Counted from the first letter of the stretch, positions 25,663 to 34,909 are shown. The stretch is 64,000 nucleotides of DNA from Polaribacter pectinis (GCF_014352875.1 NZ_CP060695.1:2573501-2637500); one strand, 5' to 3'. The notes: generated by a model not told the origin, from the letters alone. Translations and numbers: made by a program.

Positions 25663-26796
25663 CTAATGATGCTCAGGCTCTGCTACTGCCATACCAATAA
25701 ATAATGCTGAAAGCATTGTAAAGATATACGCTTGTAAAAAAGCTACTAAAACCTCAATTAATAATATAAAAAATGATAACACAAATGACAATCCTGTTGC
25801 ACCTACAACCCCTAGAGATTCTTTTAAGGTGAACATAATTGCAATTAGACTCATTACCACAATATGACCTGCTGATATGTTTGCGAACAAACGTACTAAT
25901 AATGAAAACGGCTTAATTATTAAAGCTCCAGCTAATTCTATAATTGCTAAAACTGGTCTAATTAAAACAGGAACTCCTGGCATCCACAACATGTGCATCC
26001 AATAGTCTTTGTTTCCACTAACTGTATAAATTACTAATGTAAAAATTGCTAAACATGCTGTTACTGCTAATTGCCCTGTAACGTTAAAACCTAATGGTGT
26101 TAAACCTGCTAAATTTAAAACCCAAATAAAGAAGAATACAGTTAATAAATACCCTGTAAATCTCCTGTAATGCTTATCACCAATATTTGGTCTTGCAATT
26201 TCATCTCTAACATATAAAACTAAAGGTTCTAAAACTCTAGCAAAACCTGTTGGCACTTGTTTCGTTTTATATTGTTTTGCCAATCTAGAAAACCAGAATA
26301 ACAATAAGAAACCAATTAATAGAATTCCTACTGCACTTTTGGTAATAGAAAAATCTAATACTTTATGTGCGTTTGTAGCATGGTGTGTTTCATCAAAAGA
26401 AACAGTTGAAGCTCCTTTATCTAATTCTAAAATTTTACTATGAACTTTAGCAAATTTTAATCCTTTCTTTTCAACAATTACATGACCATCGTCATTATGG
26501 TGAAATTCTGATGACATAAAAGTAACCAAACCTTCACTTGTCCATAAAATTATTGGTAATGGAAAACCTACATGTTTTCTCTCTCCAGTATCTGAAGTAT
26601 AAGAAAACAACGAAAAATCGTGAGAATCTTTAATGTGATGAAGTATATACTCCTCTACCTCTGTCTTGGTATTAACACGACCACCATCATTTTGGTTGTC
26701 TTGTTTTTTATCAGATCCTGAAGCAAAACTAACCGTTGTAAAAAGGGTTATTGCTACTATTGTAAGAAACTTGATTGTTTTTTGTGCAATCTTCAT
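25663..26796 (-). CDS. atpB: F0F1 ATP synthase subunit a (long form)
   Basis: A 377-residue stator channel subunit. The core (residues about 150-377) has five or six membrane helices with the essential Arg in SLLVRLFANISAGHIVVMSL and an HxxxD-poor C-terminus LFIGMAVAEPEHH. The N-terminus has a signal peptide (LTIVAITLFTTVSFA) and about 110 exported residues (KTEVEEYILHHIKDSHDFSL, LPIILWTSEGLVTFMSSEFH), an extension I recall as usual in Bacteroidota and absent from E. coli. The role of this periplasmic head is not known. It lies 82 bp after the DUF6168-like gene. Confidence 0.97.
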   Translation of the reverse strand: MKIAQKTIKFLTIVAITLFTTVSFASGSDKKQDNQNDGGRVNTKTEVEEYILHHIKDSHDFSLFSYTSDTGERKHVGFPLPIILWTSEGLVTFMSSEFHHNDDGHVIVEKKGLKFAKVHSKILELDKGASTVSFDETHHATNAHKVLDFSITKSAVGILLIGFLLLFWFSRLAKQYKTKQVPTGFARVLEPLVLYVRDEIARPNIGDKHYRRFTGYLLTVFFFIWVLNLAGLTPLGFNVTGQLAVTACLAIFTLVIYTVSGNKDYWMHMLWMPGVPVLIRPVLAIIELAGALIIKPFSLLVRLFANISAGHIVVMSLIAIMFTLKESLGVVGATGLSFVLSFFILLIEVLVAFLQAYIFTMLSALFIGMAVAEPEHH

Positions 26797-26878
26797 TGTT
26801 AAAATACGCTTTCTAAATTCGGCGCAAAAGTACGCAATAATTCAAAAATACAAAGTCTTTTTTATGAATTATTTCTTA

Positions 26879-27265
26879 TTATTTTCTATTTAAGATTTTT
26901 ACAGTAAAAATAACTTCAAAAAACAAAAAGATTAAAACCGGAATTAGTAAAGAAATTTTTTCTGAATTTTTAAAACTATCTATCGTAAACAAAGGGTTGT
27001 AAAAGACAACACTAAACAATACAAGTTTTAAAATTAAGCTCCCTAAATAGATAAAACCTAATTGTGGTTTTACTTTTTCATTTTTAGAAAAAAATCTTAA
27101 GTTAACACAAACAAGTGCAGAAAAGAACGCGTGAAAGTGATATGTTTTTTCTAAAGAAAAGGATAATGTAATTTTATTTGAAATTATAATAAAATTGTGT
27201 GAGTAAAAACCGATTAAGAATAATGCAGTAAATACCACTATGTAATTAAAAATATCTTTATTCAT
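26879..27265 (-). CDS. DUF6168-like membrane protein of the ATP synthase operon
   Basis: A 128-residue protein with four predicted membrane helices (YIVVFTALFLIGFYSHNFII, HFHAFFSALVCVN, LGFIYLGSLILKLVLFSVVF, SLLIPVLIFLFFEVIFTVKI). It sits in the place of AtpI-like proteins between atpZ and atpB and matches my memory of the DUF6168 family in flavobacterial atp operons. By position it may help assemble the c ring or supply ions, but this is unproven. It overlaps atpZ by 8 bp, so translation is coupled. Confidence 0.7.
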   Translation of the reverse strand: MNKDIFNYIVVFTALFLIGFYSHNFIIISNKITLSFSLEKTYHFHAFFSALVCVNLRFFSKNEKVKPQLGFIYLGSLILKLVLFSVVFYNPLFTIDSFKNSEKISLLIPVLIFLFFEVIFTVKILNRK

Positions 27266-27476
27266 TAATTTTATTAGCCTGTTTTATTAATGAATACATT
27301 GCTAAAAAAATGGCAAGTAAGGTAATTGTTTCTGTTAAAAATTCAAGTTCAAATTTTTTATCTAACCATTTACCAAGCAAAAAACCTAAATAGATTGTTA
27401 AACCCATTTGCAAACCTGCACCAGAAAGAGCAATGGCTTTGTTAAGCGGTTTTTTCTTTGTTTTTTTGTTGTCCAT
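27258..27476 (-). CDS. atpZ: AtpZ/AtpI family ATP synthase accessory protein
   Basis: A 72-residue two-helix protein: basic start (MDNKKTKKKPLNKAIALSGA), helix 1 GLQMGLTIYLGFLLGKWLDK, short loop and helix 2 TETITLLAIFLAMYSLIKQA. GxxxGxxLGxxLDK is the mark of the AtpZ/AtpI group, which helps c-ring assembly or transports Mg/Ca in other bacteria. It overlaps the bactofilin gene by 35 bp upstream and the DUF6168-like gene by 8 bp downstream. Confidence 0.88.
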   Translation of the reverse strand: MDNKKTKKKPLNKAIALSGAGLQMGLTIYLGFLLGKWLDKKFELEFLTETITLLAIFLAMYSLIKQANKINE

Positions 27477-27855
27477 TGTTTTGGTTCAATTCTTTTAAAG
27501 CTCCTTTCATTGCACAAGTAGCATTAAAACTTGCTCCTGGTTCTATTGACAATTTACCAATAACAACATCTCCAGAGATATTAGCTGTTGCTTTTATAGT
27601 TAATGTGTTAGAAACCTGTAATTGTCCAGAAAACTTACCTTCTATATCTGCATTAGTTGCTTCTACATTTCCTTTTATTAAACCATCTACACCAATAATT
27701 ACACGTCCGTTTGTTTTTAAAGTTCCCTCTAAAGTTCCATCTATTCTAAAATCTCCATCAGAATTTATATCACCTACAATAGTTGTGTTTTTTGCAACAA
27801 CATTTCTTTCCATAGCTCTTGGTTTTTTTGGGTTTTTATCTTTACTACTAAACAT
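27442..27855 (-). CDS. Bactofilin (polymer-forming cytoskeletal protein)
   Basis: A 137-residue bactofilin: short disordered ends around a central right-handed beta-helix with repeats such as GDINSDGDFRIDGTLEGTLK, TNGRVIIGVDGLIKGNVEAT and NISGDVVIGKLSIEPGASFN. Bactofilins polymerise without nucleotide and act in cell shape, stalk or motility-linked scaffolds. Its location between sprE/porW and atpZ with a 35-bp overlap into atpZ indicates one transcript. A role in placing envelope machines is only an inference. Confidence 0.93.
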   Translation of the reverse strand: MFSSKDKNPKKPRAMERNVVAKNTTIVGDINSDGDFRIDGTLEGTLKTNGRVIIGVDGLIKGNVEATNADIEGKFSGQLQVSNTLTIKATANISGDVVIGKLSIEPGASFNATCAMKGALKELNQNNGQQKNKEKTA

Positions 27856-27859
27856 TCTT

Positions 27860-30088
27860 TTACTTGTTTAATTGTTTTACAATTTCTCTTGCTTTTTTCC
27901 CTTCTTCTGTATTTGCATATTTTATTGCCACAGATTCTAATGCAAATTTGTATGCTTTTTCGTCTGTGTATTTCCCTATTGCATAAGCTCTTAATAGTTC
28001 AAATTTAGGAATTAATTTAGAATTCTGTATTGTTGGTAAATAATCTACAATTACTTTAACAGTTTCTTGATATTTATGCTCTTTGTATAAATAATAAAAT
28101 TCCTTGTATTTATCTTCTACCTCATTTACTGCAACTTCTTCTGTAATTATCTCATTCGGATTTTTAATTATTTTTGCAAACACCGTATTTGAGTATTTTG
28201 TAAGAATAACGTTTTTATAAAAATCAGATTTAGATTCTTCTTCAATCTCTTTATAAACTTGGTATAAATGCCAATTAATTGGTAAAATTAATTCTTCTTT
28301 TGGGTTTAAATTTTTTACTCTTTCTAACCTATTAATTGCAAAAGCAGGGTTTTTAAATTGTTCTTTATAAATAATACCAAGCTCGTATAAAGCCTGGTTT
28401 CTATCCATTTTAAGAGTATCTATAACTTTCTCATTTGTAGGAATTGTTTCTAAATAACTAGCTAGATCATAACGCAAATCTTTAGTATTTACTTGTATAG
28501 AATCTTCATCTGCATTGTTAAAATCAATTTTTGATGACCAACGCCAATCGTCTTCTAGCTTTCTATTTCCCCAAACTTTTAGAAACTCTGTTTTACCAAA
28601 ACCTAAAGATTGGTTATTGTAAAAATACCATTTTCCTTGTTTACCAGATTGTAATGGATTTCCTCCAAAAGTAGACCCAAAAGCAATTTGATTCAATTTT
28701 AATTGCGCAGCTTCTTCATCTTCTTTTTTTAATTTATCTATGTGTTTTTGAAAAAATAATTCTTGTTCTTCTTTAGATAAAGATGCTATTTTAAGAATGC
28801 TATCATTTTCTGCAACAACGTTTTCAAATTTAATTAAAGACGCTAAATTTTTATGCTTTCTTTTTACACGTCTAATACGCAAGTTTAAACTATCTGAAGC
28901 GACATTTATAACACTATCGTAATAAGCACTAGCTAGTTGATAATCATCATTTTTAAAATACAAATTACCCAGTCTTTCATAGGTAAATGTTTTTTGTTTA
29001 TTACTTCCGTTTTTAGCTTGTAAAGAATTATTGTAGTTTTCTATAGCTATTTTTATACTATCATTTTTTTCATGTAAGAAACCAACTTGAAAGTACAATT
29101 CGTCTAAATAAGGTCTATTATCTCTATTCTTAATTAGTTTTTGCATTTTTTCAATTAAAGCTACAGTAGAAGAATCTTTGGTTGAATTTTTTGCAATTTC
29201 TATATTGGCATGAATTTTAAACTTGTAGGGTGCTTTTTTAAAGTTTTCTAATCTTTTAAAAACCATTATTGCAGAATCCTTTTTATTTTCTGAAGCATAA
29301 ATCTGACCTAAAATAAATAAATTTCTAGCTCCTTGCTCTTTATTTAACAAGGTTTTAGTTGCTAAATGCAAGTGTTTTTTAACTTTTTGAACACTATCTG
29401 CTTTTACATAAGCCATTGCCAATGCTGTATGACCTTGTTCTTTAATTTCATCTGGCAAGTCTGCTTCTAGTGTATCTTTTACTTGTAAAAGCAACTTCAT
29501 AGATTCTATAGCAAATTCTTCGTTATCTAATCTAATATTTGTTTTTGCTCTCCAGATTTTAGTTTCTGCAATTAAATTGGCATTTGGGTAATTAGCAATT
29601 ACATAATTAAACGCTTCTATTGCAGGAATAAAACGTTGCGAATAATAACGTGCCTTTCCTAACAACAAATAAGCATCATCTATTTGGCTATTGCGTTCTA
29701 TTCCGTTAATATTCATACCATGCCTTTGTATGGCTTTTACTGCTTTTTCTTCGGCTTTTTCAAAAGGTGTTGCTGCCTTTTTTTCTTCTTCTTGGCTCTC
29801 ATCACCAAAACCAGCTCCCATTTCACTTCTAGAATAAGTAGGAATTATTATTTTATCTTCTTCAAATTCTATTGGTTCTATTGGCAATTGCCTAAAATAA
29901 TCGTCTACATAACCATTATTTATTCCTTCTAACCCAGCTTTAAAAGCTTCTTTACCATTAAAAAGCACATTAAACTTTGTAGTAAGTGCATGAAAATTTC
30001 TATTAATTACAGTGTCTTTTTTTGTGCTACAAGCATATAAGACTGTAAAAACAGCAATTATTAAGATTATTTTTTTGATATATTTCAT
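27860..30088 (-). CDS. sprE: T9SS / gliding motility TPR lipoprotein SprE (PorW)
   Basis: A 742-residue lipoprotein (lipobox VLYACS, Cys20) built of tetratricopeptide-like helical repeats. The start TVINRNFHALTTKFNVLFNG, then KEAFKAGLEGINNGYVDDYF is typical of SprE/PorW, which is needed for type IX secretion and for gliding in Flavobacterium and is thought to link the PorLM motor to the outer-membrane translocon. TPR evidence: DAYLLLGKARYYSQRFIPAI with EAFNYVIANYPNA, and AEDSYYLGLIY-like units later. Somewhat shorter than the F. johnsoniae protein (about 870). It is the first gene of the run that ends with the atp genes (next gap 4 bp). A hairpin lies 12-58 bp upstream. Confidence 0.85.
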   Translation of the reverse strand: MKYIKKIILIIAVFTVLYACSTKKDTVINRNFHALTTKFNVLFNGKEAFKAGLEGINNGYVDDYFRQLPIEPIEFEEDKIIIPTYSRSEMGAGFGDESQEEEKKAATPFEKAEEKAVKAIQRHGMNINGIERNSQIDDAYLLLGKARYYSQRFIPAIEAFNYVIANYPNANLIAETKIWRAKTNIRLDNEEFAIESMKLLLQVKDTLEADLPDEIKEQGHTALAMAYVKADSVQKVKKHLHLATKTLLNKEQGARNLFILGQIYASENKKDSAIMVFKRLENFKKAPYKFKIHANIEIAKNSTKDSSTVALIEKMQKLIKNRDNRPYLDELYFQVGFLHEKNDSIKIAIENYNNSLQAKNGSNKQKTFTYERLGNLYFKNDDYQLASAYYDSVINVASDSLNLRIRRVKRKHKNLASLIKFENVVAENDSILKIASLSKEEQELFFQKHIDKLKKEDEEAAQLKLNQIAFGSTFGGNPLQSGKQGKWYFYNNQSLGFGKTEFLKVWGNRKLEDDWRWSSKIDFNNADEDSIQVNTKDLRYDLASYLETIPTNEKVIDTLKMDRNQALYELGIIYKEQFKNPAFAINRLERVKNLNPKEELILPINWHLYQVYKEIEEESKSDFYKNVILTKYSNTVFAKIIKNPNEIITEEVAVNEVEDKYKEFYYLYKEHKYQETVKVIVDYLPTIQNSKLIPKFELLRAYAIGKYTDEKAYKFALESVAIKYANTEEGKKAREIVKQLNK

Positions 30089-30099
30089 AAAATTAAAAA

Positions 30100-30146
30100 A
30101 CTCTTATTTAAAACTGATTTCTTTAGGAAATAGTATAAATAAGAGT
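30100..30146 (-). terminator. Terminator-like hairpin between the ABC operon and sprE
   Basis: Stem 30100-30110 / 30136-30146 (actcttattta / taaataagagt, 11 bp) with a 25-nt loop that itself contains a short stem. It follows the ABC operon stop by 33 bp and ends 12 bp before the sprE start, so it may also act as a leader structure for sprE. Confidence 0.6.
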
Positions 30147-30178
30147 GTAAAAATAGTAATAAATTAAGAATAGACTAC

Positions 30179-30874
30179 TTATACAGCAAAATAGCTTTCT
30201 AATTCTTTTAAAGTTTCTGATGATGTTACGATATCTTTTACCACAATTCCTTTGTCTAAAACAACAATTCGCTCGCAAACTTCTGTTACGTGTGTTAAAT
30301 CATGACTAGAAACCAACACTGTAATTTCTCTGTTTTCTGTTAACGTTTTAATGATTTTCTTTAGTCTAATCTGGGTTGTTGGATCTAAATTAGCAAAAGG
30401 TTCATCTAAAATTACAACTTGTGGGTTTCCCATCATTGCTGCAACAATTCCTGCTTTTTTCTGATTCCCTTTACTTAAATCTCTTAAATATTTTTTCTTC
30501 CCAATAATTTCTCCGTTAAAAAACTCATCAAACTGGCTAATGAAAGTTGTAACATCTGCCTTATTCATTCCTCTTAAATCTCCAATAAACTCGAAATATT
30601 CTTCTGGTGTTAAGTAACCAATTAAAAAAGATTCATCTATAAAAGAACCTGTAAAATTTTTCCATTCTTCACTTTTATTCACCTCTATATTGTGGTTTGT
30701 AATTGCACCAGTTGTTGGTCTAATTAAGTCTAAAAGTATATTAAAATAAGTTGTTTTACCTGCGCCATTATTACCAACTAAACCAAAACTTTGTCCTGTA
30801 GGTATTTCTAATGAATCTATGTTTAATACTTCTGCTTTTCCGTATTTTTTTGATAATTGAGTAGTTTGTATCAT
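30179..30874 (-). CDS. ABC transporter ATP-binding protein
   Basis: A 231-residue ABC ATPase of the exporter (CcmA/ABC-2) type. Walker A GNNGAGKTT is at 34-42, the signature loop is the variant LSKGNQKKAG, Walker B is VVILDEPFANLDP, and VLVSSHDLTHVTEVC holds the switch His. The frame extends to an ATG at 30925 inside the upstream permease gene, but similarity begins at MIQTTQLSKKYGKAEVL, so ATG 30874 is chosen. It starts 28 bp after the DUF5687 permease, its evident partner. Last gene of the PadR operon. Substrate unknown. Confidence 0.92.
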   Translation of the reverse strand: MIQTTQLSKKYGKAEVLNIDSLEIPTGQSFGLVGNNGAGKTTYFNILLDLIRPTTGAITNHNIEVNKSEEWKNFTGSFIDESFLIGYLTPEEYFEFIGDLRGMNKADVTTFISQFDEFFNGEIIGKKKYLRDLSKGNQKKAGIVAAMMGNPQVVILDEPFANLDPTTQIRLKKIIKTLTENREITVLVSSHDLTHVTEVCERIVVLDKGIVVKDIVTSSETLKELESYFAV

Positions 30875-30902
30875 TGTAATTTTTTCTTTAAAGTTGATTG
30901 GT

Positions 30903-32369
30903 TTATGCTTCTTTTCCAAATGCATTTATCATTATATACTTTTCTTTGATATATCTTTTTTCGATAAAATCCATCGCATAATTTCTTAATAATAAACTAA
31001 TAATTCCTATTGCTGCAACCACAATAAATCCTGAATTATGCCCAACAAACTTGTTGAAAACCCAAAATAATAACATTGGTAAAACCATTAATGGAATAAT
31101 AATTAGAAACTGTGTTGCACTTGTACCTTGTGTGTTTCCAAAACCGCCTTTTGTTAGATCTATTCTTTTTCTGTTGAAAGATCCTGCAAATAATAAAAAG
31201 AGTGAATTAAAACCAATATTAAAAATTGCTCCTGCAGTTATCATTAGAAAAATATCGATTCCGAAATACAAATAAGGAAAACTTAAAACATATAAAACAG
31301 CTGTCATTATTACCATTAAAAGCCATTTAGATTCTAAAAATTTACGGTATCTAAAACTCTGACTCATTAACAATTTATAATGTGCGCTATCCCAAGCAGG
31401 AATAAATTGTCCGTAATTTAATGTAAAACCTCCTGTAATAAATAAGGATGCAAACATTAACATTGCTGGCATTTCGCTGTATTTATCACTTGTGAAGAAA
31501 ATTAATCCATAGAATAAAAACAAAAAAGACATTAAGAAAACTGTTTTTGTTCTCTTGTTTCTCCAAATTAAACGGATATCATTTTTTATAAAAGGTGCTA
31601 CATCACCTAGTTTGTTAGCCCATGATAAATCTGCAGATTTTGCTTCTTCTACTTTGGTTTTTACAGCTTCATCTAAATAAACATGTGTTTTTAATTGAGA
31701 AAAGTTCAATTTATATAAAAAAGCTAAAACAATAACTCCTACTAAAGAATATATTGGGTTATCATAAATAAAGTTGAATATTTCACCTCCAAAACCAACA
31801 ACATCTAAATATCCAAAATTTTGCAAACCAATTAATGCTAATAAAATTGCTACAATTGCTATTAGTGCTTTGTTATTTTTGTTGATTAAAAAATTAAGAA
31901 AATTAGAAGATTGAATAATTAAAATCATTGTAAACAACCATCCTAAAACACCTGCTGTATTGTAACCTTCCTTAATTAAAACGATTGAAAAAGGAATATA
32001 AAAAAACAATCCTAAAATATTAAATGCCGAAAAAGCAGATTTACCCAACACGTAATGCACCAATTTACCTTTTTTAATTGGTAGAATAAGCATAGGTTTT
32101 ATATTCATAATAGGTAGTTTCTGCATTAAATACCTAAAAATTAAATCGGCTAAAATTGCAAAAAGCAAATAAGAATTCACAATTTGTAGTGGGTCTTGGT
32201 CTGGGAATTCTTTCTTTAAAATAAAATAACCTCCAATACCAATTGCTAAAAAAGTAACTAAAAAATAAAGGACAAAAAAGCCCATTATTATTTTTAGCGC
32301 AATACCTTTTTGCCAATGAGAAGATCTAAAATATTGTTTCCATTCTAGTTTTAAAAAGTGTGAAATCAT
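30903..32369 (-). CDS. DUF5687-type ABC exporter permease
   Basis: A 488-residue inner-membrane protein with about 12 predicted helices, opening MISHFLKLEWKQYFRSSHWQ, which matches the DUF5687 family of Bacteroidota ABC-2-like permeases. Repeated halves are visible: LPIKKGKLVHYVLGKSAFSA in the first and KTKTVFLMSFLFLFYGLIFF-type segments in the second. It pairs with the downstream ATPase. Membrane half-transporters of this type are suspected to export small molecules or peptides, without proof. Preceded by the three paralogous membrane proteins (gap 50 bp). Confidence 0.8.
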   Translation of the reverse strand: MISHFLKLEWKQYFRSSHWQKGIALKIIMGFFVLYFLVTFLAIGIGGYFILKKEFPDQDPLQIVNSYLLFAILADLIFRYLMQKLPIMNIKPMLILPIKKGKLVHYVLGKSAFSAFNILGLFFYIPFSIVLIKEGYNTAGVLGWLFTMILIIQSSNFLNFLINKNNKALIAIVAILLALIGLQNFGYLDVVGFGGEIFNFIYDNPIYSLVGVIVLAFLYKLNFSQLKTHVYLDEAVKTKVEEAKSADLSWANKLGDVAPFIKNDIRLIWRNKRTKTVFLMSFLFLFYGLIFFTSDKYSEMPAMLMFASLFITGGFTLNYGQFIPAWDSAHYKLLMSQSFRYRKFLESKWLLMVIMTAVLYVLSFPYLYFGIDIFLMITAGAIFNIGFNSLFLLFAGSFNRKRIDLTKGGFGNTQGTSATQFLIIIPLMVLPMLLFWVFNKFVGHNSGFIVVAAIGIISLLLRNYAMDFIEKRYIKEKYIMINAFGKEA

Positions 32370-32419
32370 ATTGTAGTAATTAGTTTGATTGCTAATAAGT
32401 AGTTTAGAATTAAAAAATG

Positions 32420-33127
32420 TTACAAATTTTTAACAATTTTATATTCAGGATACGTTTCTTGAAGTAATTCTTCTGCTTTTTGGGGAATTACATAATTAAC
32501 AACGTAAAACAGTATACAAAGTAATGTTGCTATAAAAGCTGACACAAAAATCCAATGAATTGCTAATGAACTAAAATTAATATCAGAGAGGTTTATTAGA
32601 TTAAAAAGATTAACTAGAATTAAACTAGCATAACTATGTCTTGTGGTTCCAATCATAGATTCTAAAAGGAAAATATTCTCTTTTTTTCTTTCTTTTTCTT
32701 TCCTCTTTTTATGATTGATTGAAATTAGAATTAAATCGACAATTGCTAAAATAAAAACACAACCAAGAAGTATATATTCTGAATATTTTATTTGAAGAAG
32801 TACGCAAAAAATCATATAAATAGTTGCAGTAATTAATAATTTAGGCACTGTAAACCATTCTTTAAAAAATCTCCATAAGATTTTCCAATATCTCTTATTC
32901 ATGGCTTTTTGTTTTTGTTCTACAACTTCCATAAAACCAAAAACACCAAACTTCTTAAAAGACAAATCTCTAGCTTCTTTAAATGATAAACTTGGTTTTT
33001 CATTGCAAATTTCTTCAATATCATTTGCTAAATGATCTACCAATTCTGTTTGAACATCATAATGTTCTACGTAATGTTTTCTTGTGAATTTGTAGAGTTC
33101 TTTTATGTGGATGTCTGTTAATTTCAT
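32420..33127 (-). CDS. HAAS/DUF1700-like membrane protein, paralog C
   Basis: A 235-residue protein: an N-terminal helical cytoplasmic domain (residues 1-75, motif HYDVQTELVDHLANDIEE, then LSFKEARDLSFKKFGVFG), then five or so membrane helices with charged loops. The motif DVxxELVDHhAxxIEE is shared with the two neighbours upstream. It resembles the HAAS/DUF1700 domains that occur next to PadR regulators in many bacteria; this match is by pattern only. Third of three tandem copies, 3 bp after paralog B. It may sense the membrane state or modulate the ABC exporter that follows. Confidence 0.65.
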   Translation of the reverse strand: MKLTDIHIKELYKFTRKHYVEHYDVQTELVDHLANDIEEICNEKPSLSFKEARDLSFKKFGVFGFMEVVEQKQKAMNKRYWKILWRFFKEWFTVPKLLITATIYMIFCVLLQIKYSEYILLGCVFILAIVDLILISINHKKRKEKERKKENIFLLESMIGTTRHSYASLILVNLFNLINLSDINFSSLAIHWIFVSAFIATLLCILFYVVNYVIPQKAEELLQETYPEYKIVKNL

Positions 33128-33130
33128 TAC

Positions 33131-33808
33131 TTACAAAATTACATTAGGGTATTGTTTTTGAATTTCCATTTTATTCTGATAAAAAACATATTCTCCTGAC
33201 CAATAAAACAATAGTAAAATCACAAAAAAACCTAACTGAATATAATTGTGTGTAGTGTTTACAAAACTTTGCTCACTTCTAAAATTGGTCATAGAGTTAA
33301 ATAAAATGAATACAAAATTTATAATTTGTAAAAAATTCTCCGTTTTATTTAATACTAAAAAAGAGGTTCTATTTTTTCTTTTGTACCTCCAATTTTGATA
33401 GAAAATTCTTACAACTAATAAAATAGCAAAAAAATAAACTAGAAAGAAGAAGTTTTCTTTATTTTTAAACAAACTCATTACTTGTAATAAAATATAAAAC
33501 AAAGCACCAGAAATAATAATTCTAGGTAATTTAAAAAAGGACAATAAATGTTTTAATGATAATTTATAAAACTTTTTTTCTACAGATTTTCTTTTTTCTT
33601 CTAGAAGACTGCTAAAACCTTTATCGCTAAAATTTCTGTGAATTGTAATTATTTCTTTTTTAAAATCCAAATCTGGATTTTTAACTAATTTTTCTTCTAA
33701 AATATTAGCAAAATGATCTACAATTTCGGTTCGTACATCATAATATTTTATGCCACAAGAAGAAACATAATTGTCTATTTGTATAAGTTGACTTGTTGTC
33801 AATTCCAT
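33131..33808 (-). CDS. HAAS/DUF1700-like membrane protein, paralog B
   Basis: A 225-residue protein with the same architecture: YYDVRTEIVDHFANILEE near residue 20, the FKKEIITIHRNFSDKGFSSL segment, then four membrane helices rich in Phe/Leu. It aligns with paralog C in the first 90 residues (DVxTELVDHxAN, then a K-rich linker and FFKxPRI/LxI), so they arose by duplication. Gaps to its neighbours are 3 bp each side. No enzymatic motif. Function unknown. Confidence 0.65.
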   Translation of the reverse strand: MELTTSQLIQIDNYVSSCGIKYYDVRTEIVDHFANILEEKLVKNPDLDFKKEIITIHRNFSDKGFSSLLEEKRKSVEKKFYKLSLKHLLSFFKLPRIIISGALFYILLQVMSLFKNKENFFFLVYFFAILLVVRIFYQNWRYKRKNRTSFLVLNKTENFLQIINFVFILFNSMTNFRSEQSFVNTTHNYIQLGFFVILLLFYWSGEYVFYQNKMEIQKQYPNVIL

Positions 33809-33811
33809 TAT

Positions 33812-34468
33812 TTATGAAATTTTATATCTCTTAACAGCTTCTTTATGTTTCTTATAGAAAATAAAAAACACATACATTATTTGTAATTGCCCTATTAAAA
33901 AAATAAAAGAAAGTGTGTTTAAAGTACCTGTTTCAGTAAAATAAGTAGATAAAGGTAAATGAAAAAAGGCAAAAAGTATTCCTAAACTTTGCGTTTTTAG
34001 AATAAAACTATATGATGTTTTTAGTTTATCTTTTTTCTTTCTGTAAAGAAGTATCGAAGAATAAATAAGACAAATTAAACCTAAAAATTTAAATCCATAA
34101 TTAAAATAAGATTGCATGTTATTAGAAAAACTATACTTGACTAATTTATCTCCAAAAGATATAGAAAGTGATAAAATTATCATAATCCAAAAGTGGACTT
34201 TAAAATGATTTTTCGCTTTCTCCATTACAATTTTTGGTGCAGAGTGTACAATACCAAAATAGAAACTAGAAGTTTCTTTTAAAATACTATTCCATTTATC
34301 TGTAACTATATAAAAAGCGGCTTCAAAATCAACTTCTTTTTCTTTGATATTTTTTTCCACATCAGAAATTATATGATCTAAAACCTCTAAACGAACATCT
34401 ATGTATGTAATATTTTTAACATTCAAGTAATGTTCTATACGCTGTATTTGTGCTTCTGATAATTCCAT
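33812..34468 (-). CDS. HAAS/DUF1700-like membrane protein, paralog A (diverged)
   Basis: A 218-residue protein, first of the three copies. The N-terminal motif is weaker (YIDVRLEVLDHIISDVEK replaces the LVDHxANxIEE consensus) but the helix spacing and the membrane part (IILSLSISFGDKLVKYSF, FNYGFKFLGLICLIYSSILL) match. It begins 1 bp after the PadR stop codon, so the regulator and these proteins are translated from one message. Divergence suggests a specialised role; none is known. Confidence 0.65.
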   Translation of the reverse strand: MELSEAQIQRIEHYLNVKNITYIDVRLEVLDHIISDVEKNIKEKEVDFEAAFYIVTDKWNSILKETSSFYFGIVHSAPKIVMEKAKNHFKVHFWIMIILSLSISFGDKLVKYSFSNNMQSYFNYGFKFLGLICLIYSSILLYRKKKDKLKTSYSFILKTQSLGILFAFFHLPLSTYFTETGTLNTLSFIFLIGQLQIMYVFFIFYKKHKEAVKRYKIS

Positions 34469-34469
34469 T

Positions 34470-34808
34470 TTATTCCAAATTAAATTTAGGGTTTACCAAA
34501 TGTTGCATCGTTTTTAAAAACTCTTGCATTTCTTCTAATTTGTTAGCAGTTTCTTTTGTTCCACTTTCTGTAAGTTTGTAATATTTACGTAATCTATTAC
34601 CAACTTTAGCAACCTCTACATCTAACAAACCATCTGCTTCTAATTTGTGTAATGCAGGGTATAATGCGCCTTCAGTAATATTTAATTCCCCTTTGGTTAA
34701 TTCTTTTACGTGTTGTGTAATTTCATAACCATACATTTTATTGTTAGTTTCTAGTAACTTTAAAATAATGGTTTGTAAAGAACCTTTGTATAATTTCTGA
34801 TTTCCCAT
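34470..34808 (-). CDS. PadR family transcriptional regulator
   Basis: A 112-residue PadR repressor. MGNQKLYKGSLQTIILKLLE is the canonical start, followed by NKMYGYEITQHVKELTKGEL and EGALYPALHKLEADGLLDVE, the winged helix-turn-helix; RLRKYYKLTESG forms the wing and the C-terminal helix allows dimerisation. The frame extends upstream to a TTG at 34892 with sequence unlike the family, so ATG 34808 is preferred. It heads a six-gene operon (three membrane paralogs, permease, ATPase) and probably represses it. A good promoter is at 34910-34939. Confidence 0.9.
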   Translation of the reverse strand: MGNQKLYKGSLQTIILKLLETNNKMYGYEITQHVKELTKGELNITEGALYPALHKLEADGLLDVEVAKVGNRLRKYYKLTESGTKETANKLEEMQEFLKTMQHLVNPKFNLE

Positions 34809-34909
34809 TTTTTGATGTGTAATAGTTAAAGCTAGGCTTTTTTGCCAAAGCAATCGTAACTTTAAATTAACAGATTGGTTCGTACCTTGCAATGACGAAT
34901 TCTTAACTA

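Noticed and set aside
34809..34892. Extended PadR start at TTG 34892
   Set aside because: The family starts at MGNQKLYKGSLQ, and the added residues are unlike PadR proteins.
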